A stretch of DNA of 64,000 nt from Lactiplantibacillus pentosus (lineage in GTDB: Bacteria; Bacillota; Bacilli; Lactobacillales; Lactobacillaceae), in NCBI RefSeq assembly GCF_003641185.1, contig NZ_CP032757.1, positions 62,001 through 126,000 on the forward strand. Direction: 5' to 3'. Shown one piece after another: positions 50,830-59,129 of this stretch. A model generated the notes under the pieces. The model saw nothing but the letters and a program-made list of their open reading frames with translations. It was not told where the DNA came from and searched no databases. The translations under genes were made by a program, and so were the position numbers. The first letter of the stretch is position 1. Each line of letters begins with the position of its first letter.

Positions 50830-52158
50830 CTAAGCTGCCGTCCGAATGGCTTTGAACGCCTGGTGGTAAAGGGCCCAACCAATCAAGCAAGTTAGGACAT
50901 CGGCAACGGGTTGTGCCCAGATGATCCCGGTTAACCCGAATAACTGGGCCAGGATCACGATGGCTAGTCCCAGCAAGACCGCCTGACGAGAAAGGGCCAT
51001 CGTCAACGCACTCATAGCCGCGCCGATTGATTGGAAGACCGTCGTGAAGACTAGAATGAAGCCGACCAATGGTGTCGTCAGCAGCATCGCCCGTAGCATA
51101 TGAGTTCCCATACTGATGATTGCGGCTTGATTCATAAATAATTTAATCAGTTGTGGGGCAAATAACATCAAAATAATGGCACAAATCGAAGCATAGCCGC
51201 CTTCAATTTTTAAGTCAAACCGGAGTGTCGCTCGCAGGCGGTCCCAATTCTTGGCACCGTACGTATAGCCGATGAGGGGCTGAGCACCAAAGGCAAAGCC
51301 AACCATCACCATCATGACGACCATGTAGATTTTTTGAACGATTCCCATCGCAGCCACGGCTTGGGCGCCATAAGCAGCCAAGTAACTGTTTAAAATCATC
51401 ATCCCAAAACTCTGCGTTAGATTGGTCAATGAGGCGGGAATTCCGACTGCGACCACGGCCTTGAAGTCTGGCCGCGAAACATGTGCGAGTTTTGGTGCCA
51501 GTGACAAGGTCTTCGTCCGGCGCATGAAGAGCACCAACAGTCCAGTATTCACGGCGTAGCCCAAGACGTTCGCAAAAGCGACCCCCGAAGCACCCCAGTG
51601 AAAGCCAAATAGGAAGAGGGGATCAAGGATGATGGTCAAAACGGTCCCGCTGATCGTCGCAATCATCGATAGTTGCGCCAAGCCTTCAGTCCGAATAATA
51701 TTGCCGGGAACCAGTGAGACGATGATGAACGTTGACCCCAATACTAAGATGCGATAGAAATCTGAAATATAGGGCCGCGTGGCGGCAGTCGCGCCTAATA
51801 ACCCGAGGATGGGCTGCTCAAAGACCAATAGTAACGCAGTAATCACGAGGCTGAGGGCAATCGCAATGTAAAAACAAAAACTACTGATACGCGCACTTTG
51901 CTCGTAATGATGTTTCCCCAGCGCCCGTGAAATTACGGCACTGCCACCGAGACCAAAAATATCGCCAATTGCTAGCATAAATGAAAACAGGGGGCTGCCG
52001 AGCGCAATCCCGGCGACTAAATCAGCGTTGCCAGTCTGAGCAACGAAGAAGGTATCAGCCAAGTTGTAAATCATACTGGCAACCATTCCTAACACCACGG
52101 GTAAAGCTAGATGAAAGTAGGCTTTAGGAATCGGTGCCTTTTCGAATAAATCATTCAT
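50830..52158 (-). CDS. MATE-family multidrug/sodium antiporter
   Basis: 442 residues, about 12 helices in two MATE halves: AYFHLALPVVLGMVASMIYN, FGLGGSAVISRALGKH (first half), FGAQPLIGYTYGAKN (second half, GxxxQPLIGYNYGAK-type). It would export cationic compounds or metabolites. AAGGAG precedes the ATG at 52158. The C-terminal end is convergent with the ArsR gene. Confidence 0.9.
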   Translation of the reverse strand: MNDLFEKAPIPKAYFHLALPVVLGMVASMIYNLADTFFVAQTGNADLVAGIALGSPLFSFMLAIGDIFGLGGSAVISRALGKHHYEQSARISSFCFYIAIALSLVITALLLVFEQPILGLLGATAATRPYISDFYRILVLGSTFIIVSLVPGNIIRTEGLAQLSMIATISGTVLTIILDPLFLFGFHWGASGVAFANVLGYAVNTGLLVLFMRRTKTLSLAPKLAHVSRPDFKAVVAVGIPASLTNLTQSFGMMILNSYLAAYGAQAVAAMGIVQKIYMVVMMVMVGFAFGAQPLIGYTYGAKNWDRLRATLRFDLKIEGGYASICAIILMLFAPQLIKLFMNQAAIISMGTHMLRAMLLTTPLVGFILVFTTVFQSIGAAMSALTMALSRQAVLLGLAIVILAQLFGLTGIIWAQPVADVLTCLIGWALYHQAFKAIRTAA

Positions 52159-52346
52159 AAAAATAAGGTCACTCCTTAATCTGAACTGTCGGTCGTAGAA
52201 GGTGTGACGAGACGGACAGAAAAATAGTCATTATTTTCATGATACGCTTGGGTGTCAAGGGGCTCAAGAAATTTTGCATGGTAGCGGGTCGTGGTTGTGA
52301 TTGCTGCACTGAATTGTTGCAGTCAAAGTTGCGCTGCTAGCGAGAC

Positions 52347-52383
52347 AAAAAAGGTATTGCACAGCCATTCAGCGTGCAATACC
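52347..52383 (-). terminator. Terminator of the small gene at 52412
   Basis: GGTATTGCAC/GTGCAATACC hairpin with TTTTTT on the minus strand. Confidence 0.85.
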
Positions 52384-52411
52384 ACCATAATTGGTTAGAT
52401 TAATTACTGGA

Positions 52412-52567
52412 TTAACGAAGGTCGATCTGGTGTAGGTTGACTGGCATTTGACCGGTATGATGGCCGACCGTACCAGCATGCATGGCTTGAGCGCCGTGAA
52501 CAAAGTGCGCACCAGTCGCTGCAATTAATCCCATTCCTAAAACTGTAATAATACTTAATACCATCAT
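52412..52567 (-). CDS. Small His-rich membrane or secreted peptide
   Basis: 51 residues from the ATG at 52567 (AGGTGA). One N-terminal hydrophobic segment (VLSIITVLGMGLIAATGAHF) is followed by a His-rich tail (HGAQAMHAGTVGHHTGQMPV). It has its own terminator and a cre-like site upstream, so it is probably a real gene. The His content hints at metal binding, but no family is recognised. Confidence 0.6.
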   Translation of the reverse strand: MMVLSIITVLGMGLIAATGAHFVHGAQAMHAGTVGHHTGQMPVNLHQIDLR

Positions 52568-52600
52568 AGTCACCTGTTTCTGATTATTTCTGCACATCTA

Positions 52601-52614
52601 TTGTAGCGCTTACA
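52601..52614 (-). promoter_or_regulatory. cre-like site upstream of the 52412 gene
   Basis: On the minus strand TGTAAGCGCTACAA matches the cre consensus with one mismatch, 34 bases before the start. Confidence 0.45.
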
Positions 52615-52704
52615 TCACCATTGTCCTTTGAGTTGTATTAGAATAGAATTAATATTTTCACTTTTATAAAATGAAGCGTTAAAAACCTGAAAGTGGGCGA
52701 TTAT

Positions 52705-53589
52705 TTGAAAATTACGGAAGGTTATTTACCGTTCCGAGGGTATCAGATTTATTATCGGATCGTGGGGGATCGCCAGTCTGAGTTGACACCACTCTTATTG
52801 TTACATGGTGGCCCGGGCTCAACCCATAATTATTTTGAAAGTTTTGATGAATTATCACGTCAGACAGGCCGACCAATTATCATGTATGACCAGTTGGGGT
52901 GCGGTCGCTCGTCGATACCAGATAGGCCAGAACTGTGGCAAGCAAGTACTTGGGTGGCGGAATTACAGGCCTTACGCACAGCGTTAGATTTGCCGGCTAT
53001 TCATCTGCTCGGCCAATCGTGGGGCGGCATGCTCGCGATTATCTATAGTTGTGATTATCAGCCCCAAGGCCTTAAAAGCCTGATTCTAGCGAGCACCTTG
53101 TCATCAGCTCAATTATGGGCGCAAGAACAGCATCGAATGATTCGATTGATGCCGACGTCGGAGCAAACGGCAATTGCAGAAGCGGAGCAGCACCATGATT
53201 TCACAGGGGCGGCATATCAGGCAGCCAATCAACACTTTATGACCCAGCATGCGAGTGGTCCAGTCACGGCCGCTGACCCGGAATTCTTGCAGCGACCTAA
53301 ACGAACGGGGACGCAAGCCTATCAGGTGGCCTGGGGACCAAACGAGTACTGCCCGACCGGCACACTCGCCGACTACGATTACACGGACAAGCTGCGTCAG
53401 TTACAAGTGCCTACGCTAGTCACCAGTGGGACGGACGATTTGTGTACGCCCTTGATTGCCAAGACGATGGTCGACCAGTTGCCGAATGCGACGTGGACGT
53501 TGTTCGCCCACAGCCGGCATATGGCGTTTATTGATGAGCCAACGGCCTACTTTGCTCGTCTGCAACGCTGGTTGGCCGCACACGACTAA
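52705..53589 (+). CDS. Proline iminopeptidase-like alpha/beta hydrolase (S33)
   Basis: About 294 residues. Key motifs: HGGPGSTHNYFESFDEL (oxyanion HGGPG), nucleophile elbow GQSWGGMLAI, the Asp in SGTDDLCTP and the His in AHSRHMAFIDE. MYDQLGCGRSS fits the PIP/tricorn-F1 group that removes N-terminal proline. Starts at GTG 52693 or TTG 52705 are both possible; the homologous part begins KITEGYLPFRGYQI, favouring TTG. The ribosome site (GAAAGTGGG) is poor. A terminator and a Noc-type site follow. Confidence 0.85.
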   Translation: MKITEGYLPFRGYQIYYRIVGDRQSELTPLLLLHGGPGSTHNYFESFDELSRQTGRPIIMYDQLGCGRSSIPDRPELWQASTWVAELQALRTALDLPAIHLLGQSWGGMLAIIYSCDYQPQGLKSLILASTLSSAQLWAQEQHRMIRLMPTSEQTAIAEAEQHHDFTGAAYQAANQHFMTQHASGPVTAADPEFLQRPKRTGTQAYQVAWGPNEYCPTGTLADYDYTDKLRQLQVPTLVTSGTDDLCTPLIAKTMVDQLPNATWTLFAHSRHMAFIDEPTAYFARLQRWLAAHD

Positions 53590-53605
53590 CGAGAATCTGG
53601 GGTAA

Positions 53606-53621
53606 TATTTCCCGGGAAATA
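53606..53621. promoter_or_regulatory. Noc-binding-site-like palindrome
   Basis: TATTTCCCGGGAAATA contains ATTTCCCGGGAAAT, the sequence known as the binding site of the nucleoid occlusion protein Noc in Bacillus. It is intergenic, after the iminopeptidase stop. Noc is a ParB paralogue, and parS sites are also in this window. Presence of a noc gene in this organism is assumed. Confidence 0.65.
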
Positions 53622-53630
53622 CTCGCACGA

Positions 53631-53668
53631 AAAAACGGCATCCTAGCTGATAGGGTGCCGTTTTGAGC
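53631..53668. terminator. Bidirectional terminator before yaaA
   Basis: AAAACGGCATCCTA and TAGGGTGCCGTTTT arms. Confidence 0.85.
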
Positions 53669-53714
53669 TGCATTGACGCTGATAAAGGTTATTGAGGCAA
53701 TCTTTTTGGCCTGA

Positions 53715-54461
53715 CTAGTGTTGATAGACAAAGACAAATTGCTGGTCAGTGGATGCTTCAGGATCAAATTGGTAATCGGGATGATCAAACTGGGTGATGG
53801 CCGCCACGTCGGTCACTTGATGCTCTGCGAGGAACCGAACCATGGCGCCACGAGCCATCTTCGCTAAGGTGGCTTTGGTCTTCAACTGACCATTAACGCG
53901 ACTGGCGAAGACGATGTCAATCATCGGTTGCCCAGGTACCAGGTATGGTCGGATTGCTTTTGTATACTCCTGCGAGGCCAAGTTGATGATTGGCTCTGGC
54001 TGGGGGGGCAGCGCCTGATAGAGTTGGTCATGCCAGAAATGATAGAGATCCTTGTAAGCACCAATCTTAAGCCGAGCCTGCATCTCTAGCCGATACGGGA
54101 CGATACCATCAAAGGGGCGCAGAATACCATAAAAGCCTGACAAAATACGTAAGTGGTCCTGGAGATAGTCCAGGGCTGGTTGGGTAAAGATGTCTGGTGC
54201 CATGTATTGATACTGAATCCCACTGTAACTCAAAACGGCGGGAGTTAACTGTTGTGTTAGGTCAACTTTTTGTAGCCAATCATAGTTGGGTTGCGCGAGC
54301 TTGTCGCTACAATGCCACAATTGCTTGGCCTCGGGGTAACTCAATTGCCGCAACCGTGTCAGTAATTGTTGTGCTTGGTCGAGATAGACCGGGGTCGTGA
54401 GCGATGGAAAAGCGTCTTGATCGACAATCATTTTTTTAGCTGGAGCGATGATAATTTTCAC
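53715..54461 (-). CDS. yaaA: Peroxide stress protein YaaA (UPF0246/DUF328)
   Basis: 248 residues from the GTG at 54461, which starts the family's KIIIAPAKKM segment; the longer frame to 54611 has no ribosome site. Other marks are LSYSGIQYQYMAPDIFTQPA, LRILSGFYGILRPFDGIVPY, NLASQEYTKAIRP and MARGAMVRFLAEHQVTDV. YaaA lowers intracellular iron under peroxide stress in E. coli and binds DNA. Monocistronic. Confidence 0.88.
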   Translation of the reverse strand: MKIIIAPAKKMIVDQDAFPSLTTPVYLDQAQQLLTRLRQLSYPEAKQLWHCSDKLAQPNYDWLQKVDLTQQLTPAVLSYSGIQYQYMAPDIFTQPALDYLQDHLRILSGFYGILRPFDGIVPYRLEMQARLKIGAYKDLYHFWHDQLYQALPPQPEPIINLASQEYTKAIRPYLVPGQPMIDIVFASRVNGQLKTKATLAKMARGAMVRFLAEHQVTDVAAITQFDHPDYQFDPEASTDQQFVFVYQH

Positions 54462-54654
54462 GAAATCACTACTTTCAATCAAAAATAATGCCATTAATTT
54501 AATGGAAACGAGGTCACTTTTACGTAATAGCTTAATATAGACCTGAAGTTCTGACAATGGCAGACGAGTCGTCTGCCCCGTTTTCACCATAGACGGGTCT
54601 ACCGCTTTCACCTATACTAAGGCTAATGAAGCATTGGTGAAAGGAGGAATTGGT

Positions 54655-55393
54655 GTGGCCGTTAAAATTTCAAAACCATTGAAGCGACTGCTGAAGGCGA
54701 GCGTGTTAGGGCGTAATAAGAATCACCCACTAGTTGGGTGGAACGTCTTAACGATTTTATACCACGATGGGGGGAGTGGGACGGCGCTGACGCTTAATTT
54801 TTTATTAGAATAAGTATAACCGCAATTACTTAGAAGCAGATGAGCGACCACTGAGCGATGCGGTTTTGAAAGAAGTACTGCGCGTCGTGAGTGAGGACGC
54901 GCGGTTAGTGGATGTGGCACCCCGGAAGGTTCGAATGCCGATGCGTAATGGTGGCTTTCATATGCAACAATCGTATGTTTATCGGATTACGAGCAGTGGA
55001 ATTGAATATTTATCCATGATGCAAAAAGTGGTCGAAGCTGAAAGTACGGTCACTGCCAATATTACGCGCATCAATGAATTTTGCGATTATGTGCATACTT
55101 TGAACGTACCGCAAGCTGATCTGACGAGCACGGGCATCTGAATTGCCGCCCAATTTTTCTCAATCCTAAAACACACGACGGCGGAACAGTTGTTGGCTAT
55201 TCAGACGCCGCAACAAGTTGTCGAGTGGTTGAGTCTGTATGGTAAGATCTCCCCGAGTCGAACGCATGCGGTAACGTTAGAACTTGCGCCTTTTCAAGAC
55301 GAAGCCAACACGATTCACGTCTTAGAATGCTTCGTCGAACAGGAACAGTTGATTGGCAATTATGAGCAACTGATTGGAAATTGGTTACAGTAA
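54655..55393 (+). pseudogene. Frameshifted and nonsense-interrupted gene, possible SMC/condensin-associated protein
   Basis: GTG at 54655 with AAAGGAGG upstream opens VAVKISKPLKRLLKASVLGR and LVGWNVLTILYHDGGSGTAL, but a four-base insertion near 54812 breaks the frame. The original frame resumes as NYLEADERPLSDAVLKEVLR and QSYVYRITSSGIEYLSMMQK, then meets TGA at 55139 and continues in frame as IAAQFFSILKHTTAEQ up to 55393. The winged-helix-like start and the long helical middle recall JetA/MukF-like kleisins of Wadjet, but I cannot confirm the family. The lack of neighbours for such a system and two lesions mark it as dead. Confidence 0.6.
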
Positions 55394-55482
55394 CTGATGA
55401 ATGCAAACTTATGTTCCCTAATCGAACCTGGTTGCGTTATAATTAGTTGAAGCACATTAAAGACTAAAAGGGGTTTGACATC

Positions 55483-55917
55483 ATGGATTTAGCACTTTTA
55501 AAGCAAGTTGCGCAAACGACGAATAAGATTGCGCTTAGTACGGCAGTTAATAGCGAAGCCGACGTTAAAATCGTCAACTTTGTGTGGTATGCGGATCAGC
55601 CGGATACGTTATATTTTTCATCGGTTAAGACGAGTCCGGCCTTAAAGGTCTATGATCAGAACCCAGATATTGCCTTTATCACGATTCCTAATGACGGGAC
55701 GCCCGGGAACCCTTATTTACGCGCGCAACACGTCAAGTTACAACGGTCCACTAAGACCATGGATGAGTTACTCCCACAATATTTAAAAACGATTCCGAAC
55801 TATCAACAAGTGTGGGATGCCATTGGATCAACCTTGGTCGTCTTCGAATTGAAATTATCCACACTGTTCGTCGATGCCGGTGTGGGTGGCGAAAAACAAA
55901 CGTTACAGTTTGACTAG
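55483..55917 (+). CDS. Pyridoxamine 5'-phosphate oxidase-family flavoprotein
   Basis: 144 residues with the split beta-barrel fold: STAVNSEADVKIVNFVWYAD, TLYFSSVKTSPALKVYDQNP and IAFITIPNDGTPGNPYLRAQ. Such small FMN- or F420-type proteins act as reductases or oxidases of unknown substrates. AAAGGGG precedes the ATG. Monocistronic, next to the pseudogene and IS debris. Confidence 0.85.
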   Translation: MDLALLKQVAQTTNKIALSTAVNSEADVKIVNFVWYADQPDTLYFSSVKTSPALKVYDQNPDIAFITIPNDGTPGNPYLRAQHVKLQRSTKTMDELLPQYLKTIPNYQQVWDAIGSTLVVFELKLSTLFVDAGVGGEKQTLQFD

Positions 55918-56002
55918 ACTAAGTGTAGAAGAACAGTCGTTTTAAGCGTGCTGGTCCCTGCCAAATTGATTGTTGAAATAATACAAGCTTTACTTTATTT
56001 AT

Positions 56003-56047
56003 ACGGCCTTATTCCAGTATTTTGCTGGGGTGAGGTCGTTTATGGAC
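56003..56047 (-). mobile_element. IS3-family remnant 1 (OrfB C-terminal end)
   Basis: Minus-strand codons give TSINDLTPAKYWNKAV followed by TAA, the usual end of IS3-type OrfB (compare LNGMTPEEYRNHAV of the IS at 4717). Only about 45 bases remain. Confidence 0.6.
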
Positions 56048-56121
56048 GTAAAGCATGATACAAGACTCGAGTCTAATAAACATGTTGTTGAAACTTAACC
56101 AGTGACTTGGAGATAAGATGA

Positions 56122-56460
56122 ATGAATAATACAGTCGTAATTGAAAACATAAAGAAATGGCTGAAGCAAACGAAATCATCACAAGTGTGGTTGGCAGAAC
56201 AAATTCAAGTCAGTCCGACGATGCTTAGTCAGATGCTTAAAGGGGAAAGAAAAATCCAAACTAAACATCTGATCAGTATTTGTAAAGTGACGGGCATGAC
56301 ACCCAATCAATTAGCTAAGGACGAGAACAAACAAGATTCTAATGAGCCCGCATACGTTTTAATGGGAGAACTTTCAAGTCGGGAATCCACAAGGGAGTTT
56401 AAGAAACTACTCTTAGACATTAAAAGCTATGTGGATTTAGAGGCGATGACCCATGAGTAA
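56122..56460 (+). CDS. XRE-family helix-turn-helix regulator
   Basis: 112 residues. The HTH (SQVWLAEQIQVSPTMLSQML followed by KGERKIQTKH) fills the first 70 residues, and the acidic C-terminal part (REFKKLLLDIKSYVDLEAM) is probably a dimerisation helix. It is flanked at both sides by remnants of IS3-family elements, so it was probably imported. No adjacent target or toxin gene. Confidence 0.8.
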   Translation: MNNTVVIENIKKWLKQTKSSQVWLAEQIQVSPTMLSQMLKGERKIQTKHLISICKVTGMTPNQLAKDENKQDSNEPAYVLMGELSSRESTREFKKLLLDIKSYVDLEAMTHE

Positions 56461-56657
56461 ACAGGACAGCGGTCTGAAGTGAATGCAGTGAGTGTCTTTT
56501 AAAGATAAAATGTTGGCTCAAATATAGTCATTGGTTCAGATATGGTGTGTTTTTGGAGCCAGCCCAAAACAGAAAAATTGGTTTTCGAGGTATCGCTCTC
56601 AGAAATCGGCTTATCGGGATTATCTAGGTGTGGAGCACATCGTACAATATGAGGGCG
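56461..56657. other. Short gap without a gene
   Basis: Nothing recognisable between the XRE gene and the second IS remnant. Confidence 0.4.
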
Positions 56658-56745
56658 TCAACAAACACTAAACGGCATGATTCTGGAAGAATACCGGAAT
56701 CATGCCGTTTAAAATAATGAATAGTACTTTAATTCTTTGACAAGG
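56658..56745 (+). mobile_element. IS3-family remnant 2 (same element type as 4679-6378)
   Basis: AACACTAAACGGCATGATTC and GAAGAATACCGGAATCATGC repeat the OrfB end of the complete IS, followed by its terminal repeat (CTTTAATTCTTTGACAAGGA). About 85 bases remain, + orientation. Confidence 0.75.
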
Positions 56746-56874
56746 AGTACCGCCTACTCACGCAAATCTCGTTTCTTTAAGGTTGAACAAAGTTAGAAAC
56801 GGTTGTCCAGACGCAGGTTAATTGGTTGCCACTGATTAGCTGTTGCACGCTCTTTGCCCGCAACATCAGTTCAA

Positions 56875-58518
56875 TTACTTAACATAAGCAGTTCGATAGT
56901 TGGCGGCACCACTGAAGTTGTTATAAACGACACCTTGTAGATGAGATTTGACCAAAATGCTAGAACGACCTTCATACAACGGTGTGACTGCTTGGTTGTT
57001 CAATGCAATTTTGCCTGCTTGGACTAAATCTTGATAACGTTTCGTTGCGTTTAAGGCGTCGGTACCTTCAGCGGCTTGCATTGCACGGTCATAGGACTTG
57101 CTCTGATAATGCCCCATGTTGGAGTTACTGTCAGATGTCAGAATCGTCAGTGATTGTGATGGGTCAGCGAAATCCATGGCCCAGCTGGTCAGATTCAACT
57201 GATAGTCACCCTTGGAGACTTTGCCCAGCATGGCAGTGAATGGCATTGCCTTGATATTGACTTTCAGACCGGGTAGATGGCTGGTGAGCTGACCTTGGAT
57301 GAATTCAGCGATTTGATGCGAGGCATCATCATCACCACAAGTAATCGACAAGGTCAGCTGCTTTTGATGCAATTGTTGTTGTGCCTGGCGATAGGCGGTT
57401 CGGGCTTTGGCCAAATCATAGCTGACCGTACCGTTGACCGTGGCATCGTCAACAAAATCCGCCCCAGTCTTGGGATTTTTAGCCATATTACGAACACCGA
57501 AACTCTTCGCCGGAATCGATCCGTTGGCCAATACCTTGTGCGTTAACTGGTTGCGATTGATGGCTAAGGATAGCGCGGTTCGTAGCTTCTGGTTGGCGGC
57601 AACGTGGTCGTGCTGATTATACTGAATGAAACCGATGCGACCACCGGCGAGTGTTTTTAATTCAGGGTTAGTCTTATTTTGAACACTCTGTTCACCGCTA
57701 AGGGTGACCGTATCAAGCTTGTTCGACTGGTACAGATTATAGGCCGTCGTATTAGACTTAATGACCTGATAATTGATTTGATGGAGTCGAACGAGCTGAT
57801 GGTCATAATAAGTCGGGTTCTTTTTCAGTGTCCAAGTATTATTGGTTCCAGTCCAGCCGGTGAGTGTAAACGGCCCGTTATAAACGGTCTTGGCGGCTGA
57901 AGTGCCGTACTTTTGGCCGTATTTCTGGACCGCATTTTGATTGACCGGATAGAAGGTCGAAACGGCTAAAATCTTTTTGAAGTAGGCGACCGGTTTGCTT
58001 AACGTAATCGTCAATTGATAGTTGCCATTTGCTTTGACGCCGAGCGTGGACGGTTGTTTTTTACCCGCCGCAATCGCGTCAGCGTTTTTGATATTCGTAA
58101 AAACGTAAGTGAATTCAGACTTGGTCTTCGGATCAAGCGTCCGTCTCCATGAATAGACGAAGTCATGGGCGGTTACTTTGTGGCCGTTGCTCCAGCGCGC
58201 ATCATGGCGCAGGTTGATGGTATATGTGTGGCCATTGTTGGTCACGGTCGTTTTAGTTGCCAAGGCGTTGACTGGTTTACTCTGGCTGTTCAGGCGGTAT
58301 AGGCCTTCATCAACCTGCGTCAGTTGACTGTTAGAAGTGCTATCAGTCATTTTGGCCGGGTCAAGGCTCATGATTTCAGAGCCAGCGGATAAGTTGATGA
58401 CCTGTGATTGTTTGGTATGACCGGCCTGCGAATGGGCGTTAACGGTGAATCCGATACCGCCAATAATTGCCACGCCGCCGATCGTTAATAATAATTTGTG
58501 TCCCCGTGATAAACTCAT
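56875..58518 (-). CDS. oppA: OppA-type peptide-binding protein without lipobox, T-box-controlled
   Basis: 547 residues from the ATG at 58518 (GGAGG). It has the SBP family 5 fold: INLSAGSEIMSLDPAKMTDS at the mature start, ARWSNGHKVTAHDFVYSWRR, and a late peptide-pocket segment LNLTSWAMDFADPSQSL. OppA delivers oligopeptides to the Opp permease on the outer membrane face. The N-terminus has a signal segment (LLLTIGGVAIIGGIGFTVNA) but no lipobox Cys, unlike most Gram-positive OppA proteins, so it is either membrane-anchored by an uncleaved signal or secreted. No opp permease genes are adjacent. Expression is controlled by the T-box. Confidence 0.85.
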   Translation of the reverse strand: MSLSRGHKLLLTIGGVAIIGGIGFTVNAHSQAGHTKQSQVINLSAGSEIMSLDPAKMTDSTSNSQLTQVDEGLYRLNSQSKPVNALATKTTVTNNGHTYTINLRHDARWSNGHKVTAHDFVYSWRRTLDPKTKSEFTYVFTNIKNADAIAAGKKQPSTLGVKANGNYQLTITLSKPVAYFKKILAVSTFYPVNQNAVQKYGQKYGTSAAKTVYNGPFTLTGWTGTNNTWTLKKNPTYYDHQLVRLHQINYQVIKSNTTAYNLYQSNKLDTVTLSGEQSVQNKTNPELKTLAGGRIGFIQYNQHDHVAANQKLRTALSLAINRNQLTHKVLANGSIPAKSFGVRNMAKNPKTGADFVDDATVNGTVSYDLAKARTAYRQAQQQLHQKQLTLSITCGDDDASHQIAEFIQGQLTSHLPGLKVNIKAMPFTAMLGKVSKGDYQLNLTSWAMDFADPSQSLTILTSDSNSNMGHYQSKSYDRAMQAAEGTDALNATKRYQDLVQAGKIALNNQAVTPLYEGRSSILVKSHLQGVVYNNFSGAANYRTAYVK

Positions 58519-58614
58519 GTTGTATTCCTCCAAAAGAATAATTAGATTGGTTGAAGTTGTACAATGAGTTTTGCCATCGTTTTGTGACCATGTATTTCAC
58601 CCCGTTTGAAAGTC

Positions 58615-58925
58615 AAAAAACCGTCCTTATCCAGCCAATGCCGTGTTAAGGACGGTTTTGAGAACCGCGGTGCCACCTTAATTGAGTGTTCACGAATTTA
58701 GTCATATAAATTCCGCAAACACTCCTACTCCATAGGGAACCAACATTCCCCTGACAACTGACGTATGTCGCACGTCTTATCGTACTCTCGACAAATGTCG
58801 ATTTCGGAAAAGCCCTCGGTGGTCCATTTAATTACCTGCGTTCGGCCATACTCTCAGCAACGATGACTCTCTGTGCGGGCACGATAATCTTGATCTCCAC
58901 CTCATTGGTTTATAAGGACGATATT
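58615..58925 (-). promoter_or_regulatory. T-box riboswitch leader of oppA
   Basis: Minus strand. The T-box core AAGGTGGCACCGCG lies at 58666-58679. The terminator downstream of it pairs AAAACCGTCCTTA (58647-58659) with TAAGGACGGTTTT (58617-58629), then T's. Upstream is a typical long stem I region with GGTGG/CCACC base pairing. Uncharged tRNA binding would favour the antiterminator and oppA expression, so amino-acid starvation turns on peptide uptake. I cannot assign the specifier codon reliably. Confidence 0.88.
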
Positions 58926-59129
58926 TTGTTGAAAAGAGTATACCGCTAATGAAAATCAGTTGTCAAGGGCTGGAAAAATATTGGTTGATCATAAAATCAT
59001 TTAAACGTACTAATTTAATTATTTATAAGGTGAATCATTTGTTGAGCGCATGCTTTTGTGTAATTATTAGGGTACGATATTCAAAATCTAATGATTGATG
59101 TAGGCGCAATTCAGACGAGGAGTGAAATA

